Of a stretch of DNA of 43,972 nt, positions 32,290-40,848 are shown piece by piece. Every line of letters begins with the position of its first letter. Position 1 is the first letter of the stretch. The stretch lies in NCBI GenBank assembly GCA_002348905.1, contig DEBW01000068.1:8395-52366 (forward strand). The letters run 5' to 3'. The notes beneath the pieces were generated by a model. It did no database searches, was not told the origin of the DNA, and saw only the letters and a list, made by a program, of their open reading frames with translations. The position numbers were made by a program, and so were the translations under genes. Source of the DNA: Ruminococcus flavefaciens. GTDB taxonomy: Bacteria > Bacillota > Clostridia > Oscillospirales > Ruminococcaceae.

Positions 32290-33183
32290 TTATTCCTTTA
32301 CGCCACCGAGAGCAACACCAGCGATGATGAATCTTGAAAGTGCAACGTAAGCAATGATGATAGGTACGATAGACATTGCGATAGCAAGGTAAACAGCACC
32401 GTAGTCGTTAAGTACGTCGGAAGACTGAAGAGCATTGATCATCATAGGTAATGTCTTCTTCTTTGTGTCAACGCTGATAAGGATCATGTTTGGTGTATAG
32501 AAGTTGTTCCAGCTTGCGATGAAAGCAAAGATAGCCTGAACAGCTATAGCTGGCTTCATCATTGGGATAGCGATAGAAACGAAGGTTCTGAACTCTGTAC
32601 AGCCGTCGATTCTTGCAGCCTCAACGATATCAAGCGGGAAGGATGACTTCATGTAAGATCTCATGAAGTATACAACTGCAGGAGCAGCTATTGCAGGAAG
32701 AATGAGCGGCCAGTAAGTATTTGTAAGATGAATCTTAGACATAAAGCTTAAGAAACCGGCAGATGTAACCTGCATAGGAACCATCATTACGAGGAGAATA
32801 GCTGTGTAGGAAATTTCCTTGAGTTTGAAGTCGTAAACGTGGATACCATAAGCTGTGAGTGCTGAGAAGAATACGGTAAGGAAGCAGGATGATACAGTGA
32901 TTATCAAGCTGTTCTTATAACCGAACATAGCACGGTAGTTAAGTCTGAAGTCAGGACCTGATACAGACTTGAAGTTCTCACCGAGATGAGTACTTGGGAT
33001 GAAGCTGATACCATTGGAAATATCAGTAGTTGTACGTGTTGAGTTTACAAGAAGTATGTAAATCGGGAATAAGCATATTAATGTAAGAATAACGAACCAT
33101 ACGAAAAGGATCGCTGATTTTGTTTTCAGCCTTGCAGTATAATTGTCCTTGGCTTTTCCATAAACTGCGTCCATTTTACTCAT
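32290..33183 (-). CDS. Carbohydrate ABC transporter permease (MalG type)
   Basis: The 297-residue protein has six membrane segments and the ATPase-coupling EAA loop VEAARIDGCTEFRTFVSIAIPMMKP at about residues 189-213. The N-terminal FVWFVILTLICLFPIYILLVNSTRTTTDI is typical of MalG-like permeases. It pairs with the upstream permease to import a sugar or oligosaccharide. Its start overlaps that gene by 4 bases. It is the last gene of the operon, followed by two terminators. Confidence 0.94.
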   Translation of the reverse strand: MSKMDAVYGKAKDNYTARLKTKSAILFVWFVILTLICLFPIYILLVNSTRTTTDISNGISFIPSTHLGENFKSVSGPDFRLNYRAMFGYKNSLIITVSSCFLTVFFSALTAYGIHVYDFKLKEISYTAILLVMMVPMQVTSAGFLSFMSKIHLTNTYWPLILPAIAAPAVVYFMRSYMKSSFPLDIVEAARIDGCTEFRTFVSIAIPMMKPAIAVQAIFAFIASWNNFYTPNMILISVDTKKKTLPMMINALQSSDVLNDYGAVYLAIAMSIVPIIIAYVALSRFIIAGVALGGVKE

Positions 33184-34247
33184 ATTGAAAAACCTCCAAA
33201 CTGTTTGCTTTCCTGCTTGAGCTGCTTAGCAATCTTCTTTCTCTGCTTCTTCTTAGCGATCTCGTCCTTGTCACGAGTAATGTAGAATGAAAGGAGACCG
33301 AGAGCAAGAGTGATGAAGAAGAGAAGAACTGAAGCAGCACCAGAATAACCGATCTTACTCTTTGAAAGGTCAGATACATGGAAGTATTTGTAAATAAGAG
33401 CAGCTATTGTTTCGAGATGATCCTTAACCGTACCGTCTTTATTGTAGAGGTATGGGATATCGAACATCTGAAGACCACCGATCATAGATGTTACAAGTGT
33501 ATATGCCATAATAGGTGTAAGAAGAGGAAGAGTGATCTTTCTGAATACCTGTCCGGAAGTTGCACCGTCGATGCTTGCAGCCTCGAACAGAGATGGGTTG
33601 ATACCCTGGATACCTGACATGAGCATAATCATAGTGTTGCCGAACCACATCCATGTCTGGATGAACATTACGACACCTCTTGACGGCCAAATGCCGTCGA
33701 TGAACTTGATCGGATCAACCTTACCGCCCTCGATAGTCTTAACGATGCCTATCTTGTTGAGGAGGGAGTTGATTGCGCCTGGGTTTGTTTCTGACTGACC
33801 GCAGAGCTGAACGAAGAGAACAGCAACTGAAGCAGCAGTAAGGATATTAGGAAGATACATAACGATTTTGAAGAATTCTTTTCCCGGGATCTTCAGATTA
33901 GCTTCTGTGAACCATACAGCTAAGGAAAGAGAAAGAACGATCTGGGGAATGAAGTTACCGATCCAAAGGATAACAGTATTGCCGAGACATCTGAAAAAGC
34001 TTTCATGAACTGTCTGAGCAGTGGAGAAAGGCTTGTCAGGATTACCGAAAAGGATATCCTTGTAGTTTGCAAGACCTACAAAGGTATCAATACCAGTATC
34101 CGCATTGCCCTTGAAGCCAACTATGAACGTATTGATAAGCGGCCATAACTGGAAGAATAAGTAAACGATGAAAAACGGAGCTATAAAGATATAGCCGTAT
34201 TTAGCATAGCTGATCGATTTTATACGACTCTGTGCAGCAGATGCCAT
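33180..34247 (-). CDS. Carbohydrate ABC transporter permease (MalF type)
   Basis: The 355-residue permease begins MASAAQSRIKSISYAKYGYIFIAPFF, has six to seven membrane segments, and carries the EAA loop FEAASIDGATSGQVFRKITLPLLTP (about residues 220-244). A long charged C-terminal tail is present (KKKQRKKIAKQLKQESKQ). The ATG at 34247 is preceded by GAGGG about 9 bases upstream; a GTG at 34256 is an alternative. A strong hairpin separates it from the binding-protein gene. Confidence 0.93.
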   Translation of the reverse strand: MASAAQSRIKSISYAKYGYIFIAPFFIVYLFFQLWPLINTFIVGFKGNADTGIDTFVGLANYKDILFGNPDKPFSTAQTVHESFFRCLGNTVILWIGNFIPQIVLSLSLAVWFTEANLKIPGKEFFKIVMYLPNILTAASVAVLFVQLCGQSETNPGAINSLLNKIGIVKTIEGGKVDPIKFIDGIWPSRGVVMFIQTWMWFGNTMIMLMSGIQGINPSLFEAASIDGATSGQVFRKITLPLLTPIMAYTLVTSMIGGLQMFDIPYLYNKDGTVKDHLETIAALIYKYFHVSDLSKSKIGYSGAASVLLFFITLALGLLSFYITRDKDEIAKKKQRKKIAKQLKQESKQFGGFSI

Positions 34248-34288
34248 AACACACACCCTCTCGTGAAATGATTAGAAACAAATATACA

Positions 34289-34316
34289 CCTACGGAATAC
34301 ATAAGTATTCCGTAGG
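34289..34316 (-). repeat. Intercistronic hairpin between binding protein and permease genes
   Basis: A perfect 12-base-pair inverted repeat (CCTACGGAATAC/GTATTCCGTAGG) with a 4-base loop lies 33 bases after the binding-protein stop codon. There is no U-run, so it is not a normal terminator. Such hairpins often protect the upstream message and allow the binding protein to be made in excess over the permeases. Confidence 0.85.
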
Positions 34317-34349
34317 CATAAAAGATATTAATGAATGTTTAACTTGTAA

Positions 34350-35828
34350 TTATTCAATAGTAAGTGTAGGAATATCCTCAGCGATCTTCTTCTTGAATGT
34401 TACGAGTGTATCATCCCATGACTTGCCGCCCTTGAGGTACTCATCAGTTACAGCGTTGATGAAGTCGCCCTTAACTGTAGCGTCATAAGGAGTGATAAGA
34501 CCATTGAAGTTGATGCTCTTAGCGTTGCTTGCAAGCTCAGCGAAGTAGTTCTGACCGTCCTTGAAGTTGCCGGAGATCTTCTCGTTGAATACTGTATCAG
34601 CAGCGATGAGGTCATCCATAACCTTTGTGTTGTTTACGTACTCAGGCTTAGCCTTAGCGAATGCAGAAAGCTGATCCTCGTTAGATGTAGCAGAAAGGAT
34701 GAAGTCACGAGCCTCTTCACCGTTGTCAGTAGCTGGATTTACAACCATCCAAGTACCGCCCCAGAAGAATGCCTGTGGACCCTGGCAAACTGCCCACTTA
34801 CCGTATGCAGGGCCGCCTTCTCCGCCAGCAGCATCGAGGAAGAATCCGCCGAAGCCCCATGTAGAAACGAAGTAACCCATGCAGTTATCTGTTGTACCAG
34901 CAGCTGTCCACTCATCAGACCACTGTGTGTTCTTTGTAACACCGCCGCAGTCCCAAAGCTCCTTAGCTGTATCAGCGAAGTCCTTGCAGAAGTCGTCGAT
35001 TACGAGAGCCTCGTCCTTAACCCATGGCTGTGTACGGCCACAAGCGAATGCCTGCCAGAGACCACCAACTGTATCAGCGAGAGCTGTCTTGCCGCCGGAC
35101 TTGTCAGCAACTGTCTTAGCAGCTTCTACAAACTTGCCCCAGTCAGAAACCTTCTCCTGCATCTCTTCAGGAGACTTAACTTCGAGGTACTCCTCAGCGA
35201 GGTCAGCTCTGTAAGCGAAACCGCCTGCTGCAGCCTGCCATGAAACGCCCTTACGAACGCCGTTGGAATCCTTACCGATCTCGTCTGTGTACTTGTAGAT
35301 GTTAGCGAAATCGCTGTCGCCAAGACCGAGCTTGCTGAGTGCGAGTGTCTTGGAGTCGTCGTTGATGTACTTGAGAGCCCAGTCAGCTTCACAGAAGTAA
35401 ACGTCGAGGTCTGTACCATCGTTGAAGAGCTGATCGTAACGCTCAGAAGCCTGACCGCCGCCTACACCGAATACGATGCAGTTGATGCCGTCAACCTTAC
35501 CGTCAGAGAGATCGTCAACTACTGTATCATAGTCAAGACCCTTCCACTGAGCGATGAGGTAAGGAACGTCGTCTGCGTTCCAAGCTGCAACTGTGAATGT
35601 GTCGCCGCCTGTTTTAACAGAAGCGTCGATCTCGCCTGTAGACTCTTCAGAAGTCTCAGGCTTTTCTTCGCTGCCTTCTTCAGTGTCAGCTGGTGTCTCA
35701 GCAGCTGTGTCAGACTTTGCAGCTGGCTCAGATGTAGAAGATGATTCGCTTCCGCCGCAGCTTGCAAGAGCTGTAGCTGCCATAGCAAGAGTTGCTACTA
35801 ATGCTAAAGTTTTCTTAAGTGTGTTCAT
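34350..35828 (-). CDS. Sugar ABC transporter substrate-binding lipoprotein
   Basis: The 492-residue protein has a lipoprotein signal peptide (MNTLKKTLALVATLAMAATA, lipobox ALASC with Cys24). A linker rich in Ser, Glu, Thr and Asp (about residues 25-72) precedes a family 1 extracellular solute-binding domain. It captures a sugar outside the membrane for the two permeases. The ligand cannot be inferred. A strong site AAGGAGGA precedes the ATG. No ATPase gene is in the operon, so the transporter probably borrows a shared MsmK-like ATPase encoded elsewhere. Confidence 0.94.
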   Translation of the reverse strand: MNTLKKTLALVATLAMAATALASCGGSESSSTSEPAAKSDTAAETPADTEEGSEEKPETSEESTGEIDASVKTGGDTFTVAAWNADDVPYLIAQWKGLDYDTVVDDLSDGKVDGINCIVFGVGGGQASERYDQLFNDGTDLDVYFCEADWALKYINDDSKTLALSKLGLGDSDFANIYKYTDEIGKDSNGVRKGVSWQAAAGGFAYRADLAEEYLEVKSPEEMQEKVSDWGKFVEAAKTVADKSGGKTALADTVGGLWQAFACGRTQPWVKDEALVIDDFCKDFADTAKELWDCGGVTKNTQWSDEWTAAGTTDNCMGYFVSTWGFGGFFLDAAGGEGGPAYGKWAVCQGPQAFFWGGTWMVVNPATDNGEEARDFILSATSNEDQLSAFAKAKPEYVNNTKVMDDLIAADTVFNEKISGNFKDGQNYFAELASNAKSINFNGLITPYDATVKGDFINAVTDEYLKGGKSWDDTLVTFKKKIAEDIPTLTIE

Positions 35829-35915
35829 TAGAATTTTCCTCCTTAAATATGTATATTATATTTCTTCAATATAATATGTGTGAGATAAATATGTTTTTAC
35901 AGCCTACGAATGTTT

Positions 35916-36064
35916 CACGTTACGTGCAGCGACTGTGCTCACCGCATCGCCGCTCAGCATTTTTCAGCTGCCTTGTCCATTTGGACATATTTGCCAATGA
36001 CTTTCATCATTGAGCTTACTCCGGCAGACCCCATTGAGAGTTCTTGCAGGTGTCTTGCTTTTGT
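35916..36064 (-). ncRNA. Structured 5' leader of the sugar transporter mRNA, class unknown
   Basis: Between the promoter and the binding-protein gene is a leader of about 235 bases with successive hairpins in the minus RNA. These are CAAUGA/UCAUUG (35995-36012), UGUCC/GGACA (35974-35987), CAGC/GCUG (35955-35970), a 7-base-pair GCGGCGA/UCGCUGC (35926-35953), and an 11-base palindrome CACGTTACGTG (35916-35926). The 7-base stem has a pair (951/928) that is G-U only in the minus RNA. The part from 35829 to 35910 is AT-rich. I do not recognise a known riboswitch class, and it may be a new element or a stabilising leader. Confidence 0.5.
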
Positions 36065-36070
36065 ACTAAC

Positions 36071-36099
36071 AATATACCGTATTTTTCGTCTAAAGTCAA
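36071..36099 (-). promoter_or_regulatory. Sigma-A promoter of the sugar ABC transporter operon
   Basis: The minus strand has TTGACT (36094-36099), 17 bases, then TATATT (36071-36076). The transcript would start near 36064, giving the long leader before the ATG at 35828. Confidence 0.85.
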
Positions 36100-36328
36100 T
36101 GATTTGAACTGTTCTTTAATATTTTTCAAACATCTTGTACATTTTCAACAGAACAATTTTGTTAACTTTCACATATTTCTTTTAAAGATTTTTCAAAAGT
36201 TACAAATTGGTAAAAGGCTTTTTTGACCTTATTTCACATAGAAAGTTCTTTTCTTTTATATTGATTTACCAAAGAATCCAACTATCAGTAAAAATTAGCC
36301 TATCGTTTTTGTGTATATTGGCAATATA
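36100..36328. other. AT-rich intergenic stretch with no recognised feature
   Basis: This region between the protease stop codon and the transporter promoter is strongly AT-rich. I see no convincing terminator, open frame or repeat in it. Confidence 0.6.
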
Positions 36329-38746
36329 TTATGAGGTAGATAATTCGCTATACCTCATAAGAACTCCGCTTGCATCCTTGGCAGTTACAGAGCCGTCGCC
36401 GTCGAAATCAGCGTACTTTCTCATCTCCGGCAGGACTATGCCTTCTCCGCCGACTGAAAGTGCCGAATAATCGGCAAGTATAAGGCTTGCGTCCGAAGCA
36501 TTCACAAAGCCGTCACCATTAGCGTCACCGCTGTCGCACCTGAGAATAGTAACATCAAGAATACCGTCCGGAACGTCCTTACCGGTTATCCTGAGCCTTT
36601 CGGAATTCCTTCCTTTGGCTATATTAAGCGGAATACGGCTTCCTGAGGAGTATTCACAGTCCTCATGGTAAATTTTACCGGCAGCCTGAGGTATAAGAAA
36701 TACCTTTTCAGACTCCGTATCTGCCTCTATAACGATATTGCTTTCGGAGGCAGAATATGCGTATTTATGCGTTTTTCCGGCTTCTGCCAAAGATGAAAGA
36801 GCGTACTCCAGCGAATAGAGCGATGCTTTTTCGGGATAATAACGGCTCGACTGTGGATTTTCACCATTTTTTTCAGATGAAGCATATATCACAGTTTTTT
36901 CCGTTATTTCTATCGGCTGTGTATAAGGCTTAAAATCGCCGTTTTCGCCAATTCTGCAATATATTTCACCGCTATCCGATGAGAGTTCTATCTTCTCACC
37001 GAAGGGTACAGCACCCTCAATCTGTGAGAATTTAACAGTATCAGGAGCATCGCCGAATACTTTTAGTGAAATATTTCCCATTTTCAGAGCAACAGTGCCC
37101 TTTGCGAACATTTCTTTGAAATTCTCCAGCGATTTTCCGGCATTTTCAAGCAATTCAGTCTCGTCAGGCTCAATTCCGTCATACAAGTCTACTTCGAGCA
37201 CTTCAAGCAGTTCCTGCTCTTCCTCGTCGGAATATACCTCGTCATTTTCTGTGACATCCAGCCAATTTTCGCCGTCCTGACTGAAAAAGCTCTCGTTCTT
37301 GCCGGTATATTGGGTTATACCCTCATAAGTCGTATAGCTGCCGAGGCTTTCAATTTCTCCCGTAGTATCATCCGTGACGATCATGCAGGTCTCAAGCGGG
37401 ACAACAAACGGCGAATCTTTGCAGAAAAGCTTGACCACAACTGAAAAATCCTCAGATTTTCCGACAGTGACCTTTTTATCAAGGTCAATAGTCGTATAAC
37501 CTGTAATATTGCCAATACCCTTACCGGCAGTCACCGCCGTTCCGGAAGTCGGATCAGAGCGGTCACGCAGACCGGTATATATCGTTATCTCGTACTCTGT
37601 TCCTGGCTGACGTATATATGTGCCGACAGCTCCGAGAACTGTAGTCTCGTCAGCCGTGAAAACATTTGCCATATAGGACGGCGCATTTGTCTCCGTATCG
37701 TCAAAGACTGAGAGAGTCTGCACCGGAACAAAGCTGTCATGCTGGAAATTCTTCGTGAAATTATTCTTGCTGTCAAGTTCATACACAGTGAACTCCGTGA
37801 GTGACCTATCCTCGTAAGATATCCATATATAGCCGTTTTCGCCGTAGTTTGCACCCCAGCTGTTCTTAACGAGCCAAGCGCCGTTCTCCTTTGCAGGCTG
37901 TAAGAAGCCGTCAGCAGGATAATTGTCGTCCCAGCCGATCACTGCGACCGAGTGATTGGCAAATCTTGGCTTTTTATGGCTGTTTGTGGAGTGTTTCACG
38001 CTGTCATAGCAGTCCTTTGAATTTGAGTAGAACGAAACGTCTACAGCTTTTCCGTCAAGGACATACTCCTTTATCAGCGCATTTATCTCCTTTTCGTTAG
38101 ACCTTTCCTTGTCGTAGTCAAAGGTATGTGCGCTTCGCAGGTGATAATCCGCAGTATTTTTAAGCTGTTCAATTTTTTCTGCATCTTCATAAAAGCTAAG
38201 GTCACCATACGGCATCCTGCTTTCACTGACTGGACCTATCCACTGTGACCACAGGTTAACAACATTTCCAGAAGTACCACCGCTTGACAATATCTCTTTT
38301 ATATCATCGGATTCCGGCGGTATCTGATCGCCTCCGGAATAAGTGAAATAAGCGGTATGGAACTCAGAAAGGTCAACGGACGGATCACTTCTCAGGATAC
38401 TGCTCTCAGCGCAGGCAATTGACGAGTGCGCCCAGCAAGTACCGTACCCTGACTGGTTCTTGACCGGTGTCACGCCGTACTTCTCACGCATATCGAAGCT
38501 TTCCGGAAATACGGAAGCATACATTGTCGAAACAGGATATCTTCCGCTGTATACCGGCTCTTTAAAGTCCGTTTCCCCGTCAGGAGATACAGAAAATAAC
38601 GGCTCTGACAGTGTATATCTGCGTTCATGGATATTATTTTCAAAAATAGTGCCGGCTGCATCTGCCACATTATCACTATATACAGCAGAGCTTAGCATCA
38701 CAAACGCAGTAACAGCCGATGCTGTTTTTTTAAATTTTTTCATCAT
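36329..38746 (-). CDS. Secreted papain-like (C1) cysteine protease with lectin-like region and type I dockerin
   Basis: The protein (about 805 residues from ATG 38746) has a signal peptide (MMKKFKKTASAVTAFVMLSS) and a C1A-type protease domain. The active-site set is intact: Gln in PVKNQSGYGTCWAHSS with Cys104, His265 in ANHSVAVIGWDD, and Asn295 in VKNSWGANYG. A lectin-like beta domain follows (about 330-470), then an acidic linker and a chitobiase-like C-terminal beta region. The end is a dockerin with two calcium loops (GDANGDGFVNASDASLI and ADFDGDGSVTAKDASGV). The dockerin would anchor it to a cohesin scaffold at the cell surface. AGAGG lies 5-8 bases upstream of the ATGs at 38746/38743. 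Confidence 0.93.
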   Translation of the reverse strand: MMKKFKKTASAVTAFVMLSSAVYSDNVADAAGTIFENNIHERRYTLSEPLFSVSPDGETDFKEPVYSGRYPVSTMYASVFPESFDMREKYGVTPVKNQSGYGTCWAHSSIACAESSILRSDPSVDLSEFHTAYFTYSGGDQIPPESDDIKEILSSGGTSGNVVNLWSQWIGPVSESRMPYGDLSFYEDAEKIEQLKNTADYHLRSAHTFDYDKERSNEKEINALIKEYVLDGKAVDVSFYSNSKDCYDSVKHSTNSHKKPRFANHSVAVIGWDDNYPADGFLQPAKENGAWLVKNSWGANYGENGYIWISYEDRSLTEFTVYELDSKNNFTKNFQHDSFVPVQTLSVFDDTETNAPSYMANVFTADETTVLGAVGTYIRQPGTEYEITIYTGLRDRSDPTSGTAVTAGKGIGNITGYTTIDLDKKVTVGKSEDFSVVVKLFCKDSPFVVPLETCMIVTDDTTGEIESLGSYTTYEGITQYTGKNESFFSQDGENWLDVTENDEVYSDEEEQELLEVLEVDLYDGIEPDETELLENAGKSLENFKEMFAKGTVALKMGNISLKVFGDAPDTVKFSQIEGAVPFGEKIELSSDSGEIYCRIGENGDFKPYTQPIEITEKTVIYASSEKNGENPQSSRYYPEKASLYSLEYALSSLAEAGKTHKYAYSASESNIVIEADTESEKVFLIPQAAGKIYHEDCEYSSGSRIPLNIAKGRNSERLRITGKDVPDGILDVTILRCDSGDANGDGFVNASDASLILADYSALSVGGEGIVLPEMRKYADFDGDGSVTAKDASGVLMRYSELSTS

Positions 38747-38987
38747 GTAAACCTCTAAGATCAGGGCATCCCCTGATACAGTGAAGCAGCCATTCTCTTT
38801 TAAAAGAAACCGTTGCTTCATCTGAAATTTCATATATATCAGCATCATCAATAACTTTTTCAAGCTTGATATACTTCACCGCCTGCTGCTCAAATGAGAA
38901 TCTTTTGGCGAATACCAGGTTGCTGACATACAATTCAGGCGTTGCATAATAAAGTTCATTTTTACTATTTTTCAGAACATACGTCAT
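38730..38987 (-). CDS. Small protein of unknown function (85 residues)
   Basis: The predicted protein MTYVLKNSKNELYYATPELY... is soluble and charged, with no signal peptide and no recognised family. The ATG at 38987 is supported by GGTGAGG directly upstream. It lies 8 bases after the YdcF-type gene and its 3' end overlaps the protease start by 17 bases, so it is probably translated as part of the operon. It may have a role tied to the protease, but nothing in the sequence shows it. Confidence 0.7.
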   Translation of the reverse strand: MTYVLKNSKNELYYATPELYVSNLVFAKRFSFEQQAVKYIKLEKVIDDADIYEISDEATVSFKREWLLHCIRGCPDLRGLHDEKI

Positions 38988-38995
38988 ATCCTCAC

Positions 38996-39775
38996 CTATT
39001 TTTTCAGTAAATAGTAAATAACACCATACCACTCTCTCACCCAATATGTAGGCAAAAGCCAAATAGGTGTGTTTGCTGAAATATTATAAGCATTGATATC
39101 AAGTTTCTCTGCCTTCATATCTGAACGGAACTGATGAAATCCGTCAGTTACTATGGTAATATGTTCAGGAAGTCTCTCACTTTCAATAATTTTCTTTGAA
39201 AAGCTAAGATTTTCGTCAGTATCAGTAGACTTGTCCTCCATATATATACGCTCCGGAGCAATGCCTTTCCCAACGAGATAATCTCTCATACACTGAGCCT
39301 CGCTGATAAGCTCGTCACTCCCCTTTCCTCCTGAAACGACGACCTTTACATCGGGTTCATCTGCAAGATACTCATAAGCTGTATCAAGCCTGCGTCTGAG
39401 CATAAGGCTCGGAGCGCCGTCTTTCACCTTGCATCCCAGCACTACGACAGTAGTATTGCTGTCAGGCGGACGGTCATTAATCTCACGTATCATGAAAAAG
39501 CTTATCACGGATGCCGTGATAATACATAAAACTGCAAATGCCAAAACTCCGCACACTACTGCTTTTCCAGCCGGACGCTGCCAAAGCCATTCAACGATGC
39601 CTATGAATCTGTCCCAGAAGAGTATTATGACTGTCAGGAGCGCAGAGACCGCAGCTCCGGTAAAATTTCCAATGTTAAATATACCTGTTGCTATAGGTGA
39701 CAGGAATAATAATAACAACGCAAAAGGAATGAGAGCGAATAAGGCTCTCATTCCCATTCTGAAAGGAATATCCAT
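38996..39775 (-). CDS. YdcF/SanA-type (DUF218) membrane protein
   Basis: The 259-residue protein has about four membrane segments in its first 95 residues. The DUF218 domain contains TTVVVLGCKVKDGAPSLMLRRRL, VVVSGGKGSDELISEAQCMRDYL, DKSTDTDENLSFSKKII and IVTDGFHQFRS. The family is linked to envelope or S-adenosylmethionine binding in other bacteria, without a settled reaction. The site before the ATG at 39775 is weak; a second Met at residue 7 is possible. It follows the PHP gene by 12 bases. Confidence 0.88.
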   Translation of the reverse strand: MDIPFRMGMRALFALIPFALLLLFLSPIATGIFNIGNFTGAAVSALLTVIILFWDRFIGIVEWLWQRPAGKAVVCGVLAFAVLCIITASVISFFMIREINDRPPDSNTTVVVLGCKVKDGAPSLMLRRRLDTAYEYLADEPDVKVVVSGGKGSDELISEAQCMRDYLVGKGIAPERIYMEDKSTDTDENLSFSKKIIESERLPEHITIVTDGFHQFRSDMKAEKLDINAYNISANTPIWLLPTYWVREWYGVIYYLLKK

Positions 39776-39787
39776 ATCAGTTTATTT

Positions 39788-40624
39788 TCAGTCCTTTTTC
39801 GGCGGAAGCTTTATTATCCTTTCAAGGTCTTCTTTAGACGTAGTCTCAGAGCCGAGGTGAGTCGGGACACTGTTATACAGTCCGTGGAAGTCAGAACCGC
39901 CAGTCCTTATAAGTTCATATTTGTCAGCGATAGCATTAAGCTCACTGCGGTAAGCCTCATCAGCAGAATAATGTCCTATCTCAACACCGTCTATCTTGCC
40001 TTTTTTCGCAAGTTCTTCAAGAAGCTCAATATTGTCGTACTGAGCCGGATGTGCCATAACAGCGACACCTCTTGCGGTATGTATAAGGTCAATGACGAAA
40101 TTTACGTCAGGGTACTCACGTTCAACGTAGCAGCTTCCCTTTTTCGGGTTGAACAGTTCGCTGTCAAGCTCGCCGTAAAACTCAAGGGCATAGCCGTAGT
40201 CTATAAGAGCCCTCATGATATGCTGTTTGAATATGCTTTTTGAGGCTGTTGTATGCTTCAGAATACTTTCAAGTGTTATAGGGTATTTTTCGATAACTTT
40301 GTCTATCATTTCCTTCGAGCAGGCTTTTCTTATCTCGCATGATTTCAGGCAGAGACCTTCAAGTCTGTCGGGTTTCTGCGGAGCATAGCAAAGTATATGA
40401 ACCTTGCTGTTTCTTGCCTTATCCCATGCAGAAAGCTCAACTCCGTGGAGTATCTTCACGCCTTCACGCTGACCTATGATGTCAGCTCTTGAAAATGATG
40501 CCATTGTGTCGTGGTCGGTGATAGACAGCCAGTCTATACCGGTACGCTTTGCCTGAGCAATAATATCCTCGATGCCAAGAGAACCGTCAGAAAGCTTTGT
40601 ATGACAGTGCAGATCACAGATCAT
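39788..40624 (-). CDS. PHP-domain phosphoesterase
   Basis: The 278-residue protein is a PHP-family metal-dependent phosphoesterase. DLHCHTKLSDGS is at residues 4-15, ITDHDT at about 36-41, HPAQYD at about 193-198, and GGSDFHG near residue 240. These supply the metal ligands. Members hydrolyse phosphate esters, including nucleoside 3',5'-bisphosphates and nucleotide ends. I choose ATG 40624 because GAGG lies 9 bases upstream; a TTG at 40633 is less likely. It is the first gene of the operon that ends with the dockerin protease. Confidence 0.92.
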   Translation of the reverse strand: MICDLHCHTKLSDGSLGIEDIIAQAKRTGIDWLSITDHDTMASFSRADIIGQREGVKILHGVELSAWDKARNSKVHILCYAPQKPDRLEGLCLKSCEIRKACSKEMIDKVIEKYPITLESILKHTTASKSIFKQHIMRALIDYGYALEFYGELDSELFNPKKGSCYVEREYPDVNFVIDLIHTARGVAVMAHPAQYDNIELLEELAKKGKIDGVEIGHYSADEAYRSELNAIADKYELIRTGGSDFHGLYNSVPTHLGSETTSKEDLERIIKLPPKKD

Positions 40625-40645
40625 AATTCTCAACCTCTTTTCATT

Positions 40646-40670
40646 GCCGAAGCAATAGGATGCTTTCGGC
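40646..40670 (-). promoter_or_regulatory. Leader hairpin just upstream of the PHP ribosome-binding site
   Basis: GCCGAA/TTCGGC extended by GCA/TGC with one bulged base forms a 9-base-pair stem ending about 8 bases before the GAGG of the PHP gene. It may influence ribosome access; there is no U-run. Confidence 0.5.
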
Positions 40671-40686
40671 AGACCAAATAGTATAT

Positions 40687-40699
40687 TGCATTGTATGCA
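40687..40699. repeat. Short inverted repeat in the PHP operon leader
   Basis: TGCAT-TGT-ATGCA lies about 31-43 bases downstream of the predicted transcription start. It shares the TGCAT/ATGCA ends with the longer palindrome at 40787-40811 on the other side of the promoter. Confidence 0.5.
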
Positions 40700-40736
40700 T
40701 GAACAAGTAAGTTAAGAAGCATATACAACGATAATA

Positions 40737-40765
40737 ATTATATCATATATTGTGACAAATTTCAA
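40737..40765 (-). promoter_or_regulatory. Sigma-A promoter of the PHP-YdcF-protease operon
   Basis: The minus strand has TTGAAA (40760-40765), 17 bases, then TATAAT (40737-40742). The transcript would start near 40730, about 105 bases before the PHP start codon. Confidence 0.85.
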
Positions 40766-40786
40766 GCTTTTTTGTACATTTTTTCT

Positions 40787-40811
40787 TGCATTTTTTACAG
40801 TAAAAAATGCA
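40787..40811. repeat. Perfect 25-base palindrome upstream of the PHP promoter
   Basis: TGCATTTTTTAC-A-GTAAAAAATGCA has perfect 12-base arms. It lies 38 bases after the rsmI stop codon and 21 bases upstream of the PHP -35 box. AT-rich arms and the lack of a following U-run argue against an ordinary terminator. A protein-binding site is plausible. Confidence 0.6.
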
Positions 40812-40848
40812 CAACGGTTAATTTTGGCTATTTATAGGCGTTTATAGG

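Noticed and set aside
35910..36070. Known riboswitch class (SAM, T-box, cobalamin, c-di-GMP, lysine and others)
   Set aside because: None of the conserved cores I know for these classes is present in the leader.
40787..40811. Intrinsic terminator of rsmI
   Set aside because: The palindrome is AT-rich and no U-run follows it on either strand; it is listed as a palindrome instead.
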